A DNA stretch of 64,000 nt, from assembly GCF_002833405.1 (NCBI RefSeq), contig NZ_CP025135.1, positions 2,833,501 through 2,897,500 of the forward strand, read 5' to 3'. Both the position numbers and the translations under genes were made by a program. Shown here one piece after another: positions 8,774 to 16,955 of this stretch (positions are counted from its first letter, which is position 1; each line of letters opens with the position of its first letter). Source of the stretch: Planococcus sp. MB-3u-03. GTDB lineage: Bacteria; Bacillota; Bacilli; Bacillales_A; Planococcaceae. The notes under the pieces were generated by a model that saw nothing but the letters and a program-made list of their open reading frames with translations, did no database searches and was not told the origin of the DNA.

Positions 8774-9070
8774 TTACTCGGTGTCGCCTTCCCAGTCCAA
8801 CATCCCGCCGTCCATATTGATGACGTTATAGCCGCGGTCTTCAAGAAAGCGGGTCGCCTGTCCACTGCGGTTGCCCGAACGGCAGACCATGATATGCTCT
8901 TTTGATTTATCGATATCCTGCAAACGGAATTCCAACAAGCCTAATGGAATGTGCTCAGCTCCAGGAATTTTTCCTGCAGCGACTTCTTCTGTTTCGCGCA
9001 CATCGATCAGCGATGCCTCGGGGTTATTTTTGATGTATTCCTGAACTTCTTGTGTAGTCATGCTTTTCAT
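8774..9070 (-). CDS. Single-domain rhodanese
   Basis: This 98-residue soluble rhodanese has LIDVRE at residue 21 and the active-site loop CRSGNRSG with Cys63. It transfers sulfane sulfur from a persulfide or thiosulfate to an acceptor thiol. GAGGAGG precedes the ATG. It is third in the CstR-controlled run and is followed 44 bp later by the TusA-rhodanese fusion. A CRSGNRS loop is typical of active sulfurtransferases rather than phosphatases. Confidence 0.9.
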   Translation of the reverse strand: MKSMTTQEVQEYIKNNPEASLIDVRETEEVAAGKIPGAEHIPLGLLEFRLQDIDKSKEHIMVCRSGNRSGQATRFLEDRGYNVINMDGGMLDWEGDTE

Positions 9071-9088
9071 GTTAAATTCCTCCTCAAA

Positions 9089-9454
9089 TTATCCGCGGTA
9101 ACTGCTCATTCCGCCTCTGATATTTACTATATTGGTAAACCCGTTTTTCTTCAATAATTGGCTCGCTCTGCTGCTGCGCATGCCGCTTTGGCAGATGACC
9201 AGTGTTTCTTTATCTTTCGACAGCTCATTCACACGCTTCGGCAAATCATTCAATGGAATGTTCTTGAAGCCTTTAATATGATTCGCCTTGAATTCTGCAG
9301 GCGTCCGGACATCAATATACTGCTTATCTTTCTTGCCGAGTGCAGGTTTCAGTTCGTCAGTGGACATCGTCTTGATTCCTTTAGTTGGTGCAGTAAAGCG
9401 GGAGATCGCGAAATAGGCAATAACCCCGACTGCAATCCAGAGCAACCATTCCAT
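9089..9454 (-). CDS. Membrane-anchored rhodanese
   Basis: This 121-residue protein starts with one hydrophobic segment (WLLWIAVGVIAYFAI, residues 3-17) and continues as a rhodanese domain with the catalytic loop ICQSGMRSS around Cys88. The anchor would place the sulfurtransferase at the membrane; the side it faces is not certain, and few positive charges precede the helix. The protein resembles Bacillus YtwF/YqhL-type rhodaneses. It sits 29 bp after the DsrE-like gene and 18 bp before the next rhodanese, in one operon. It may receive sulfane sulfur produced at the membrane, for example by a quinone-linked oxidase encoded elsewhere. Confidence 0.88.
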   Translation of the reverse strand: MEWLLWIAVGVIAYFAISRFTAPTKGIKTMSTDELKPALGKKDKQYIDVRTPAEFKANHIKGFKNIPLNDLPKRVNELSKDKETLVICQSGMRSSRASQLLKKNGFTNIVNIRGGMSSYRG

Positions 9455-9483
9455 CTATACTTCATCCTTTCCACTTTTGGGAG

Positions 9484-9963
9484 TTAGATAAACAAGTTGA
9501 CGTTGCCGTCTTCTGCGTCGCCAAGATAAGCAGCAACTCCTGCATAGACGATATCATCAAGCAACTCTTCCTTCTGTAAACCTAAAAGATCCATTGTCAT
9601 CGTGCAGGCAACCAATTTAATGTCCTGCTCCTGAGCCATCTCGATCAGATCCGGCAAAGGCATTGCATTGTGTTTTTTCATCACTTGCTTAATAAGTTTC
9701 GGGCCCATGCCGCCGAATTGCATATTAGAAAGACCGAGTTTATCAGCCCCGCGTGGCATCATTTTCGAGAACATTGTTTCGAGGCGGCCTTTTTTGATGG
9801 CTGGCGGATTTTCTTTGCGTAATGCGTTCAATCCCCAGAATGTATGGAAAATGGTAACTTCGTGATCGTAAGCTGCTGCCCCGTTTGCGATAATGTAAGC
9901 GGCCATTGCTTTGTCATAGTCCCCGCTGAAAAGTACGATTGTTGTCTTCTTCTGTTCTGCCAT
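9484..9963 (-). CDS. DsrE/DsrF/DrsH-like sulfur-relay protein
   Basis: This 159-residue protein resembles the DsrE/DrsH-like family. It starts with a beta strand (TTIVLFSGDYDKAMAAYIIANGAA), has the middle IFHTFWGLNAL block, and a conserved cysteine in LVACTMTMDLLG (Cys120) that carries persulfide in this family. It is the first gene of the operon running down to 6947. TTGGAGGG precedes the ATG. Two CstR-like palindromes (9983-10002 and 10051-10066) lie in its leader, so its expression should rise with persulfide stress. It likely exchanges sulfur with the TusA and rhodanese partners. Confidence 0.88.
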   Translation of the reverse strand: MAEQKKTTIVLFSGDYDKAMAAYIIANGAAAYDHEVTIFHTFWGLNALRKENPPAIKKGRLETMFSKMMPRGADKLGLSNMQFGGMGPKLIKQVMKKHNAMPLPDLIEMAQEQDIKLVACTMTMDLLGLQKEELLDDIVYAGVAAYLGDAEDGNVNLFI

Positions 9964-9982
9964 TCTGTAAATCCCTCCAATA

Positions 9983-10002
9983 ATTACCCCTATGGGTATA
10001 AT
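9983..10002. promoter_or_regulatory. CstR-type operator, leader of the dsrE-like operon
   Basis: ATTACCCCTATGGGTATAAT is a palindrome with the ACCC/GGGT arms of CsoR/CstR operators. It lies between the promoter at 10065-10093 and the start codon at 9963, as a second site below the core operator. Confidence 0.75.
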
Positions 10003-10050
10003 TTATTCCAAAAAAAAGAACGTTTTATAGTGGCGTCGCACTTCTTTTTA

Positions 10051-10093
10051 ATACCCTATAGGGTATATTAAAGCATCTATTCTGCTATGTCAA
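10051..10093 (-). promoter_or_regulatory. CstR-controlled promoter of the dsrE-rhodanese-MBL operon
   Basis: On the minus strand TTGACA (10088-10093), 17 bp, then TAATAT (10065-10070). The perfect palindrome ATACCCTATAGGGTAT (10051-10066) overlaps the -10 box and the start point, so bound CstR would block initiation. Confidence 0.82.
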
Positions 10094-10124
10094 CAGGAAA
10101 CTTCTTTTTTTATTTTATCCCGTT

Positions 10125-10385
10125 TTAACGGCTTTTTACGAGAAGCTCGACCGCTTCTTTTACGACATCTTCGGTACTTTCGCCTTTTTCTAAGCTATCG
10201 CGTACACAAGACTGTAGGTTTTCACTGACAATAACTCCGATCGTCCGGTCCACTGCGCTTCTTACTGCCGACAGCTGGGTCACTACATCACGGCATTCAC
10301 CGTCCGCTTCGACCATTTTGATGACTCCGCGCAATTGGCCTTCAATCCGCTTGAGGCGGTTTTCAATCTTTTTATCGTATTCCAT
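10125..10385 (-). CDS. cstR: Persulfide-sensing CsoR-family repressor CstR
   Basis: This 86-residue all-helical DNA-binding protein has the DUF156/CsoR fold (NRLKRIEGQLRGVIKM). Cysteines are at 31 and 60, and residue 56, where copper-sensing CsoR has histidine, is asparagine. Two cysteines without that histidine are the mark of CstR, which forms cross-subunit sulfur bridges with persulfides and then leaves DNA. The ATG at 10385 follows GGAGG; the longer upstream reading would start inside the promoter. Three matching palindromes lie at its own promoter and at that of the next operon, so it is autoregulated. FrmR-type aldehyde sensing is less likely because of the sulfur genes around it. Confidence 0.92.
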   Translation of the reverse strand: MEYDKKIENRLKRIEGQLRGVIKMVEADGECRDVVTQLSAVRSAVDRTIGVIVSENLQSCVRDSLEKGESTEDVVKEAVELLVKSR

Positions 10386-10430
10386 CAGACAAGCCTCCTG
10401 TTCAAAATATAAAGTGAAGTTGTTATGCCT

Positions 10431-10459
10431 ATAATATACCCCTAAGGGTATAAAGTCAA
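10431..10459 (-). promoter_or_regulatory. cstR promoter with operator in the spacer
   Basis: On the minus strand TTGACT (10454-10459), a 17-bp spacer and TATTAT (10431-10436). The palindrome ATACCCCTAAGGGTAT (10436-10451) fills the spacer, so CstR should repress its own gene. Confidence 0.82.
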
Positions 10460-10513
10460 ACGAAAAACTCATAAGTTTTTTTCACTTTGCCTGATGCTAT
10501 TTTAACACGTAAA

Positions 10514-10536
10514 GTCCCCGCCAATACAGCGGGGAC
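10514..10536. terminator. Hairpin after the second MBL gene
   Basis: GTCCCCGC/GCGGGGAC, an 8-bp stem with a 7-nt loop, lies 21 bp after the MBL stop. The T-tract behind it on the minus strand is short (TTTA), so termination may be partial and cstR may also be reached by readthrough. Confidence 0.5.
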
Positions 10537-10556
10537 CCTTGTATAGCCGGCACTGC

Positions 10557-11675
10557 TTAGACCGCGCAGTTGTTCGGGCCGGTTTCCATTTCTTTTTGTT
10601 CGTCTTCGGATGGGGTGATTTTCCCCATATTCGTTTTGCGGATATCTTCATAAGCGTTCGGCTGTTCTTTCAAGTTTTCCGTTACACGCTTAATAAAACG
10701 TTCTTCACCATCAATATTCAAGCCATCGTTCTGGTCATACAAGTCACTGAGTTTTTTATGGACGCTGCCGTCTTCGTTCATTTCTTTGATGTCGGCATAA
10801 TGGGCAGGCAAAACGATCAGTTCTTTCGACAAATTATCGTAGCGTCCATAAAGCGTTTCATGCAGGTCTTCTGCCCAATCCGTCGCTTTCCCTGCAAGGT
10901 CCGGACGGCCGATTGATTCGATGAATAAAATATCGCCTGTCAGCAAATATTCATCGTCGACGATAAATGAGGTGCTGCCGATCGTGTGGCCAGGCGAATA
11001 GAATGCCTTGATCTTGGCTTTCCCTACTTCCACGGTTGTGCCGTCTTCAACTGGTTCATAGCCGAATACCACTTCATCCGCATCTTCCGGAGGCAAATGG
11101 TACTGTGCGCCGAATTGTTCGGCCAGTTTTCTGCCTCCCGAAATGTGGTCGGCATGGAGATGGGTATCCAACACATGAGTGATTTTCGCTGAATGCTCTT
11201 TTGCGAAGTTTTCATACGGTTTGGTCATTCGTGCCGCATCGACTACCGCCGCTTCGCCATTCGATTCGATCAAATAAGACAGGCAACCCTTGCCGATCCG
11301 GACAAATTGATAGATCGTACCGCCAGTCTTCAAGTCGCCGATTTTCACCGGCTCCAATTGTTCACTCCAGGAAGCCATCCCGCCTTCAATGGAAATGATG
11401 TTTTCAAATCCTTGATCCTGCAGGTACTCCGCCGCTTTTTTCGATGTATTGCCTTTCGCACACATCGTATAGAGCGGTTTTTCCTTCGGCAGCTTGTTTA
11501 TTTCTTCACTGCTTTCTTCTATTTTATTGAATGGAATATTATGCAATTCAACTTGGCTGCCTTCTACATGCCAATTTTCCACATCTTCTTTGCTGCGGAC
11601 ATCGAGAATGGCAACAGGTTCATTGTTCATTACTTTTTCTGCAATTTCTTCAGCGGATGTAAATTTGACTGTCAT
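10557..11675 (-). CDS. Rhodanese / metallo-beta-lactamase fusion (persulfide dioxygenase-like), copy 2
   Basis: This 372-residue paralogue of the protein at 6947 has the same order: rhodanese (residues about 5-105, Cys72 in MCAKGNTS), then MBL with HLHADH (H172-H177), YSPGHTIGS and TGDILFIESIGRPDL. It should oxidise low-molecular-weight persulfides to sulfite. GAATGGAGG precedes the ATG. It lies downstream of DUF302 (34-bp gap) rather than in the dsrE operon. The rhodanese loops of the two copies differ (CAKEGSS against CAKGNTS) while the MBL halves are nearly alignable without gaps, which suggests different sulfur donors. Two copies in one island is unusual. Confidence 0.87.
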   Translation of the reverse strand: MTVKFTSAEEIAEKVMNNEPVAILDVRSKEDVENWHVEGSQVELHNIPFNKIEESSEEINKLPKEKPLYTMCAKGNTSKKAAEYLQDQGFENIISIEGGMASWSEQLEPVKIGDLKTGGTIYQFVRIGKGCLSYLIESNGEAAVVDAARMTKPYENFAKEHSAKITHVLDTHLHADHISGGRKLAEQFGAQYHLPPEDADEVVFGYEPVEDGTTVEVGKAKIKAFYSPGHTIGSTSFIVDDEYLLTGDILFIESIGRPDLAGKATDWAEDLHETLYGRYDNLSKELIVLPAHYADIKEMNEDGSVHKKLSDLYDQNDGLNIDGEERFIKRVTENLKEQPNAYEDIRKTNMGKITPSEDEQKEMETGPNNCAV

Positions 11676-11708
11676 AAAAAAATTCCTCCATTCGTAAATT
11701 CCCGAAAC

Positions 11709-12095
11709 TTAGGCGGTCCGGTCGATGCAGCTGATCAGGCGATTTTCGATATCTGCAGCCACTTCAGTCAATTTGCCGCCATCTTCAGCCATGCCAATCA
11801 GCGATGTCGGCTTCGGCATGCCAATCTTCGTTTCTTCACCATCTTTATAAACAACGATTTTGCATGGCAGGAAATAGCCGACCATCAAGTTTTCAGAGAG
11901 TACCGTATTCGCTTCTTTCGGGTTGCACACTTCCAAGATCTTGTATGGTGTATCGAAGTCCTGTCCCTTTTCCTGAAGTTTTGACGTCAAATCGAAGTTC
12001 CATAAGACGCCGAACTGCTCTTCTTTCAAGTTTTCCTCAAGTGATGCCACTGCTTCATCTACGGATTTGCTAGTCGTAACGGTATAATCAAACAT
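11709..12095 (-). CDS. DUF302 family protein
   Basis: This 128-residue protein starts MFDYTVTTSKSVDEAVASLEENLKEEQFGVLWNF and has the DUF302 core (YKILEVCNPKEA..VLSENLMVGYFLPCKIVVY). Two conserved-looking cysteines lie in EVCNP and LPCK. The family has no firm function, but its members often occur near sulfur oxidation or metal genes. A GAGGAGG site precedes the ATG. It is the first gene of a pair with MBL copy 2, in the same direction, and probably belongs to the persulfide response. A weak CstR-like half site lies at 12131-12149. Confidence 0.85.
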   Translation of the reverse strand: MFDYTVTTSKSVDEAVASLEENLKEEQFGVLWNFDLTSKLQEKGQDFDTPYKILEVCNPKEANTVLSENLMVGYFLPCKIVVYKDGEETKIGMPKPTSLIGMAEDGGKLTEVAADIENRLISCIDRTA

Positions 12096-12130
12096 TTTTT
12101 CTGCCTCCTCTTAGTTAAATCGCTTCTAAA

Positions 12131-12149
12131 ATTACCCTACCCCCTATTT
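12131..12149. promoter_or_regulatory. Degenerate CstR-like site upstream of DUF302
   Basis: The ATTACCC half of the CstR palindrome is present, but the second half is CCCCTA rather than GGGTAT. TTGAAA lies upstream on the minus strand (12149-12154 region) as a possible -35. Regulation is uncertain. Confidence 0.35.
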
Positions 12150-12179
12150 TTTCAACTAAACATATGGGCTCTTTTTAGA

Positions 12180-12213
12180 CAAAAAAGCCACCCTTCTCTT
12201 TGAAGGCTGGCTT
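12180..12213 (-). terminator. Terminator of the tct-permease operon
   Basis: On the minus strand AGCCAGCCTTC pairs with GAAGGGTGGCT and is followed by TTTTTTG. It ends the transcript of the permease gene at 12236. Confidence 0.8.
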
Positions 12214-12235
12214 TGGCAATTGTGAATGGATTTCA

Positions 12236-13615
12236 TCACCAGATGAAAACCGCGAAAAGGATGGCAATTGCCGTGATGACAACACTTGAAAAGCTGCCAA
12301 TGAGCAACTGTTCACGCTGGGAAAATGCCCCTTTTTGAAATGCCAGAAAAGTGGTCGGTGAATGGATCGGCAAGATGGTGACGCCGCCGATGATCATGAT
12401 CAATAAAAACGCCATCGGCAAAATCGGTAAGCCCAACATTTCTGCAAAACTGACGATGATCGGAAAAATGACAATCATCGATGTGGAAGGCACGACAAAC
12501 AAAAAGCGCAATAGGAAAATGAGACAAGCGATAAAAATAATATTTACCCCCTGACCCATTCCTGCTGGCAGCAGTTGAATCAATTGGCTCGCCAAGACAC
12601 CAGCCGTTCCGTTTTCTTCTATTAAATAGCCAAGTGAAAATGAGGCGCCGAGCAATAGGAAAGTTTCCCAGTCGTAATCCCGGACGAGCCGGTCATCGAC
12701 AAGCCCATTCATCGGCAATGCATAATATGCGAGCAATAAGAAAGGCGCCACTATGAGTGGAATCTGTTCCTGATCGATGACGATCCAGCTGATGATCATA
12801 GCGAAAAATGGGATGATCACCCACCAGAAACGTTCCGGCAAGCGGGCCGCTGGAGAGAATTCCATCTGCTCCATCTGAAGCCCGGCACCGCTGCGGCGTT
12901 TGAAAAAGAACCAGACACCGAAACTGATCAATAGCAGCGACAGCCAAAGCGCAGGTGCGATGCGCACAAACCAGCCGAGCCAGGAAATTTGGATACCCCC
13001 AAAATCGCTCAGCAATTGAGCCGCTAAAATCGGAAACCCGCCGCCTGTGAAAACGATCATCGTCGAGTTCTGGTTCATCATGCCGATGACATAAAAGCTG
13101 AATTGGCGGAACACGCTTCTCTTGCCGAGTGCAAAGCGGTCGTTCACTTGCTCGATGATCGGCTCAAGAATGCGGAACCTGGCGACAGCAGAAGGCAGCA
13201 GGATCGGCAAAAAGACGATCAATAGCGGCAAGCCGACCAATACCCGCTGGACTTTCCCTTTGCTCATTTTCAATAACACGCCGACAAAGACTTGATCGGC
13301 TTTCGCTTTCACCAGCACTTTGGAAATCAAAGTCAGTGCCAGGATAAAATAAAGCGCATCCGACAGAAAACCGGCAAAAGCCTGCTCCGGCTCTTCCGTT
13401 AAACGGAAAAGCAGCAGCAGGCCAAGCACCAGAAGACTCGAAGCGGCGAGCGGCATGGCGCTTACCGTCCACAAACCAATTGCGATGCCAAGCAATAGCA
13501 ACGTCAGTTTCTGGTCATCCGTATAAGCATCCAATAAACCGAACGCCCATAAAAGAGCAAAACCGGCGGCCAGCAGAAAAGCAAGAATACGCGGCACTAG
13601 CTTAGAGTTTCTCAC
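12236..13615 (-). CDS. SLC13/DASS-like anion permease
   Basis: This 459-residue membrane protein has about 11-12 hydrophobic segments and the layout of divalent-anion:sodium symporters: MPLAASSLLVLGLLLLF near the N-terminus, a central VPSTSMIVIFPIIVSFA block and a C-terminal IGGVTILPIHSPTTFLAF block. Family members carry dicarboxylates, citrate or sulfate. The start is a GTG at 13615 after AAGGGGTGG, 11 bp beyond the tctA stop, so it is the fourth gene of the tct operon. Having two unrelated carboxylate-type transporters in one operon is odd: it may export or exchange a product of the Tct substrate, or widen the substrate range. The substrate is not known. Confidence 0.75.
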   Translation of the reverse strand: MRNSKLVPRILAFLLAAGFALLWAFGLLDAYTDDQKLTLLLLGIAIGLWTVSAMPLAASSLLVLGLLLLFRLTEEPEQAFAGFLSDALYFILALTLISKVLVKAKADQVFVGVLLKMSKGKVQRVLVGLPLLIVFLPILLPSAVARFRILEPIIEQVNDRFALGKRSVFRQFSFYVIGMMNQNSTMIVFTGGGFPILAAQLLSDFGGIQISWLGWFVRIAPALWLSLLLISFGVWFFFKRRSGAGLQMEQMEFSPAARLPERFWWVIIPFFAMIISWIVIDQEQIPLIVAPFLLLAYYALPMNGLVDDRLVRDYDWETFLLLGASFSLGYLIEENGTAGVLASQLIQLLPAGMGQGVNIIFIACLIFLLRFLFVVPSTSMIVIFPIIVSFAEMLGLPILPMAFLLIMIIGGVTILPIHSPTTFLAFQKGAFSQREQLLIGSFSSVVITAIAILFAVFIW

Positions 13616-13626
13616 TTTTCCACCCC

Positions 13627-15127
13627 TTAACGTTGTTTATATGCCAGCCTGTTGCTTCTCCATTTGAGGAATGCCGGAACCAATAGTGAAACGAGTGCAA
13701 CCAAGAGCAAGGATAGCGGAAGTGGAGTATCGACAAAAATGCTCAAGCTGCCGTTGGAGATTGTCATGGATTGGCGGAAGGCCTGCTCCATCATGCCTCC
13801 AAGGATAAATGCCAAGATGAATGGCGGTGCTGGGAATGAAAATATCCGCATCGCAAACCCAAATGAGCCGAATACAAGCAGCATATAGGTCAAAGACATT
13901 GAAGCTGATTGAATAGACGCCGATCAAACTGAACATGATGACGAGTGAAATCAGCAAAGGGCGTGGGATGCTCAAGATTTTCGCCAAGTATGGAATCAGC
14001 GGCAAGTTCAAGATCAACAGGAAGACGTTCCCGAGATACATGGAAGCGATGATGCCCCAGAAGATTTCCGGGCGGTCAGTCATCAAGAGCGGCCCTGGTT
14101 GTACGCCGAGCACAAGGAACGCGCCCAACATGACAGCCGTCGTCCCTGAACCTGGAATCCCCAAGCTCAAAAGCGGAACGAATGCACCGCTTGTCGCGGC
14201 GTTATTGGAACTTTCCGGTGCTGCGAGCCCTTTGATGGACCCTTTCCCGAACTCTTCAGGATTTTTAGCAATTCGTTTTTCGAAAATATAGCTGATGAAA
14301 GAAGCGATTGTCGCTCCTGCACCCGGCAAGACGCCGAGCAAAAACCCGACGAACGACTGGCGGCTGACTGGCCCGCTCATTTCTTTCAGGTCCGCCTTGG
14401 ACAACTTCAAGCTGCCCAGTTTCTGGTCGTCGCTCAAGCTGCGGTTTTTGCGGTTCAGGATGAGCATGCAGACTTCCGCGACCGCAAAGAGGCCAAGCGC
14501 GATGATCAAAAAGTCGAACCCGTCGAATAGGTTGACGTTCCCGAATGTAAAACGCTGCGTCCCTGTCTGCGGGTCGATGCCGATTGTGACGACCATGAAG
14601 CCTGCGACCGCTGCGATCATCGCTTTGATCGTCGAACCTTCAGATAGACTGGAAATCGCGGTCAAGCCCATGAACATCAATGCGAAATACGCAGGCGGCC
14701 CAAAGGAAATCGCCACGCTCGAGAGCGCCGGGGCGAGCAGCATCAACAGGACGACCGAGACAGTACCTCCGACGAATGAAGAAATCGCCGCAATGGCCAG
14801 CGCCTTTCCGGCCTTCCCTTGCTGGGCCATCGGATAACCATCAAAAGCTGTAGCGACAGTACCCGAAATTCCCGGTGCATTCAACAGGATCGAAGAAGTC
14901 GATCCGCCGAATACAGCTCCGTAATAGACGCCTGCCATCATGACGAGTGCCGGTGCCGGGTCCATCCCGTATGTAATCGGAATCATGATCGCAATGGCAC
15001 TGATCGGGCCGAGGCCTGGCATCATACCGATCAAGGTGCCGACGACAACGCCGATCAGCACGAACATGATCCCTTCTAGACTTAAGGCAACTTGAAAACC
15101 GGTCAATAGACCTTGAAATGCATCCAT
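13627..15127 (-). CDS. tctA: Tripartite tricarboxylate transporter large permease TctA (frameshifted)
   Basis: TctA is the 12-helix channel subunit of the TctABC importer. The N-terminal 410 residues read cleanly from the ATG at 15127 (GGAGGGAG upstream) with family landmarks GVVVGTLIGMMPGLGP, YYGAVFGGSTSSILLNAPG and LLSLGIPGSGTTA. After NVFDLY at about 13890 the frame is lost, and the true C-terminus (MLLVFGSFGFAMRIFSFPAPP to SNRLAYKQR) continues in another frame to the stop at 13627. Restoring it needs two added bases (a TA repeat, TATATG to TATATATG) or one removed. The total length, about 500 codons, is normal. It is a fresh mutation or a sequence error. It is followed by the SLC13-like gene. 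Confidence 0.85.
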
Positions 15128-15142
15128 ATGGAAACTCCCTCC

Positions 15143-15601
15143 TTAAAATGGCAAGATGCCGCGCGGCAATACAATCCCCAGCGCGAAAACGAAAATAGCA
15201 TACATAACAATCGGGAATAGAAGAGAGACCAATATATTTGTCTTCCATGCTCTATAACCTAAAAACCACGAACAGAAGAAAATGAACAATGTCGTCGTGA
15301 TGATAAAACCGATCGCTTCAAACAATAGAATGTAGACAAAAATCATAGCGAACACTGCGGCAATGACCCCGAGTTCTTTTTTCGGGATATTGCGCTTCGC
15401 CTTTTCCGCATCCGTTTCCACTACACGGGAAAAGAACAGGAAGACGGACAACACCAATAACAAGATGCCCAAGCCCTTCGGAATGACATCCGCATCGATC
15501 GGGGCATATTCATAATTGGGCAATTGAAAACTTAAATATAGATAGACGGCCGCAACAATGAAAAGCAGCAGCCCTAATTTCCGATTTATGCTTGCTAGCA
15601 A
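15143..15601 (-). CDS. tctB: Tripartite tricarboxylate transporter small permease TctB
   Basis: This 152-residue protein has four hydrophobic segments, as expected for TctB, with the family-typical opening (LGLLLFIVAAVYLYLSFQLPNYEYAPIDADVIPKGLGILLL) and a C-terminal VYILLFEAIGFIITT block. It forms the small membrane subunit beside TctA. The start is a TTG at 15601, 8 bp after AAAGGAGG. The gene ends 15 bp before the tctA ATG, so the two are translated from one message. Confidence 0.88.
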   Translation of the reverse strand: MLASINRKLGLLLFIVAAVYLYLSFQLPNYEYAPIDADVIPKGLGILLLVLSVFLFFSRVVETDAEKAKRNIPKKELGVIAAVFAMIFVYILLFEAIGFIITTTLFIFFCSWFLGYRAWKTNILVSLLFPIVMYAIFVFALGIVLPRGILPF

Positions 15602-15723
15602 ACGAAACGCCTCCTTTTAACTGAAAAGAGAGAAACCGAATGCCAAAGATCCGGTTTCACTTGTTGACTTTTTTACTTTTGAACTGCTTAGGCAGCTGTA
15701 ATTTCTTTTATTAAGTAATTGTA

Positions 15724-16730
15724 TTATTGGCCTAATCCGATTTCCTCGAGCAATGCGGCAATTTCTTCTTTCTCGCCTTCGAGGAATTCGTTATATTCTT
15801 CACTGCCCATGTACATTTCGTTCCAGCCGTACTTCTCGCGGACTTCTGCAAACTCTTCGGATTCACTCAATTCCTGGAATTTAGCTTCATAATAATCGAC
15901 TGCTGCCTGGTCCATGCCTGGAGGCCCGAAGAATCCGCGCCAGTTGACGAAGCTTTCATCGATGCCTTGCTCGATCGCTGTCGGGAATTCGGAAAGCACT
16001 TCCCCTTCCATGCGTTCTTCTGCCGTCACACCGAGAACTTTGATATTGCCGGCACGCACTTGCTCGATTGTTTCGCCGACACCTGTGGAGAAGACATCTA
16101 CCGAGCCATTCAGAACCGCTGTCAAAGCGCCCCCTTCTTGGTCAGAAACGTATTTAATCTTTGTCGGGTCCACGCCTGCCGCTTTGGCAATGCGGACAAA
16201 TTGCATATGGTCCATGCTTCCTGGAGCGGAAGTGCCGATAACTGTGATGCTTTCCGGATCGTCTTTCATCTGGTCGAATAGATCGTTCAAATCTTCAAAC
16301 TCGCTATCTTCACGGACAGCGAACGCGCCGTAGTCTGCAATCATATTGGCAAGCGGCGTAAAGTCTTCATGGCCGTGTTCCGATTGGCCGTTGAGCGGAA
16401 CGAACATCAGTGGCGGTGAAGCGACGAACATGCTGTGGGCATCGCCTTCTTTTCCGTGGACGTAAGCCCAACCAATCGCTCCGCCTCCGCCTTCACGGTT
16501 GATGACGGTCATATTTTCATCGATGATTTCTGTTTCGCCGAATACACGGGCAACTTCACGGGCTGTCGTATCCCAGCCGCCGCCTGACCCGGCCGGTGCT
16601 ACCATTTCAATCGTTTTCGACGGTTCTGAAGTTTCCGTCTTCTCCCCTGTATTAGCCGTGTCTTCGGATCCACACCCGGCAAATGCTAAAGCGCTTACAG
16701 TCAAGACACTAGCAAAATCGTTTTCTTCAT
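15724..16730 (-). CDS. tctC: Tripartite tricarboxylate transporter receptor TctC, lipoprotein (frameshifted signal peptide)
   Basis: This is the extracytoplasmic solute receptor of the Tct system. The mature part follows a lipobox (ALAFAGC|GSED) and has Bug/TctC landmarks: EMVAPAGSGGGWDTTAREVA, VINREGGGGAIGWAYV, NWRGFFGPPGMDQ. The natural start is the ATG at 16730 (AGGGGG upstream). From there the frame breaks after eight codons; adding one A to AAAA at about 16722-16725 gives MKKNDFASVLTVSALAFAGC, a proper lipoprotein signal. The continuous frame from 16704 alone would need a TTG start and a shortened signal. It is first gene of tctCBA. A cre-like site and an inverted repeat lie upstream. 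Confidence 0.88.
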
Positions 16731-16771
16731 TTTATTTCCCCCTCAGTTCAAGTAGTTTTCTTATGAGTTGA

Positions 16772-16800
16772 AGTATAACTGTGAATTTTCAGAATGTAAC
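16772..16800 (-). promoter_or_regulatory. Promoter of tctCBA
   Basis: On the minus strand GTTACA (16795-16800), 17 bp, then TATACT (16772-16777). The -35 is weak, which suits activation by the CitB-type response regulator encoded next door. Confidence 0.6.
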
Positions 16801-16808
16801 CGTTTGCA
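16795..16808. promoter_or_regulatory. cre site overlapping the tct -35 box
   Basis: TGTAACCGTTTGCA matches 13 of 14 positions of the cre consensus and covers the -35 hexamer. CcpA bound here would block the tct promoter when sugar is plentiful. Confidence 0.6.
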
Positions 16809-16830
16809 AAATAAGCTGTATAGAGGATTT

Positions 16831-16858
16831 TGTGAACATTTTGTTCATAAAGTTCACA
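16831..16858. promoter_or_regulatory. Inverted repeat upstream of tct, likely response-regulator site
   Basis: TGTGAAC and GTTCACA are separated by 14 bp, with an inner GAAC/GTTC pair. The site is about 30 bp upstream of the -35 box, a normal activator position. Binding by the regulator at 17312-17980 is inferred. Confidence 0.5.
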
Positions 16859-16955
16859 GAAAGATCGACATTTTATTGATATTTCATTTATAGGAAACCA
16901 AAGGGAATTATGCTAGGCTAGAAATAGCATAAAATGAACCTTAAGGAGGCCGACA

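Noticed and set aside
13637..13890. C-terminal text of the uninterrupted tctA frame (AACIRLIWVCDADIFIP...)
   Set aside because: It is unlike any TctA end, while the alternative frame to 13627 gives a normal C-terminus. Treated as a frameshift product.
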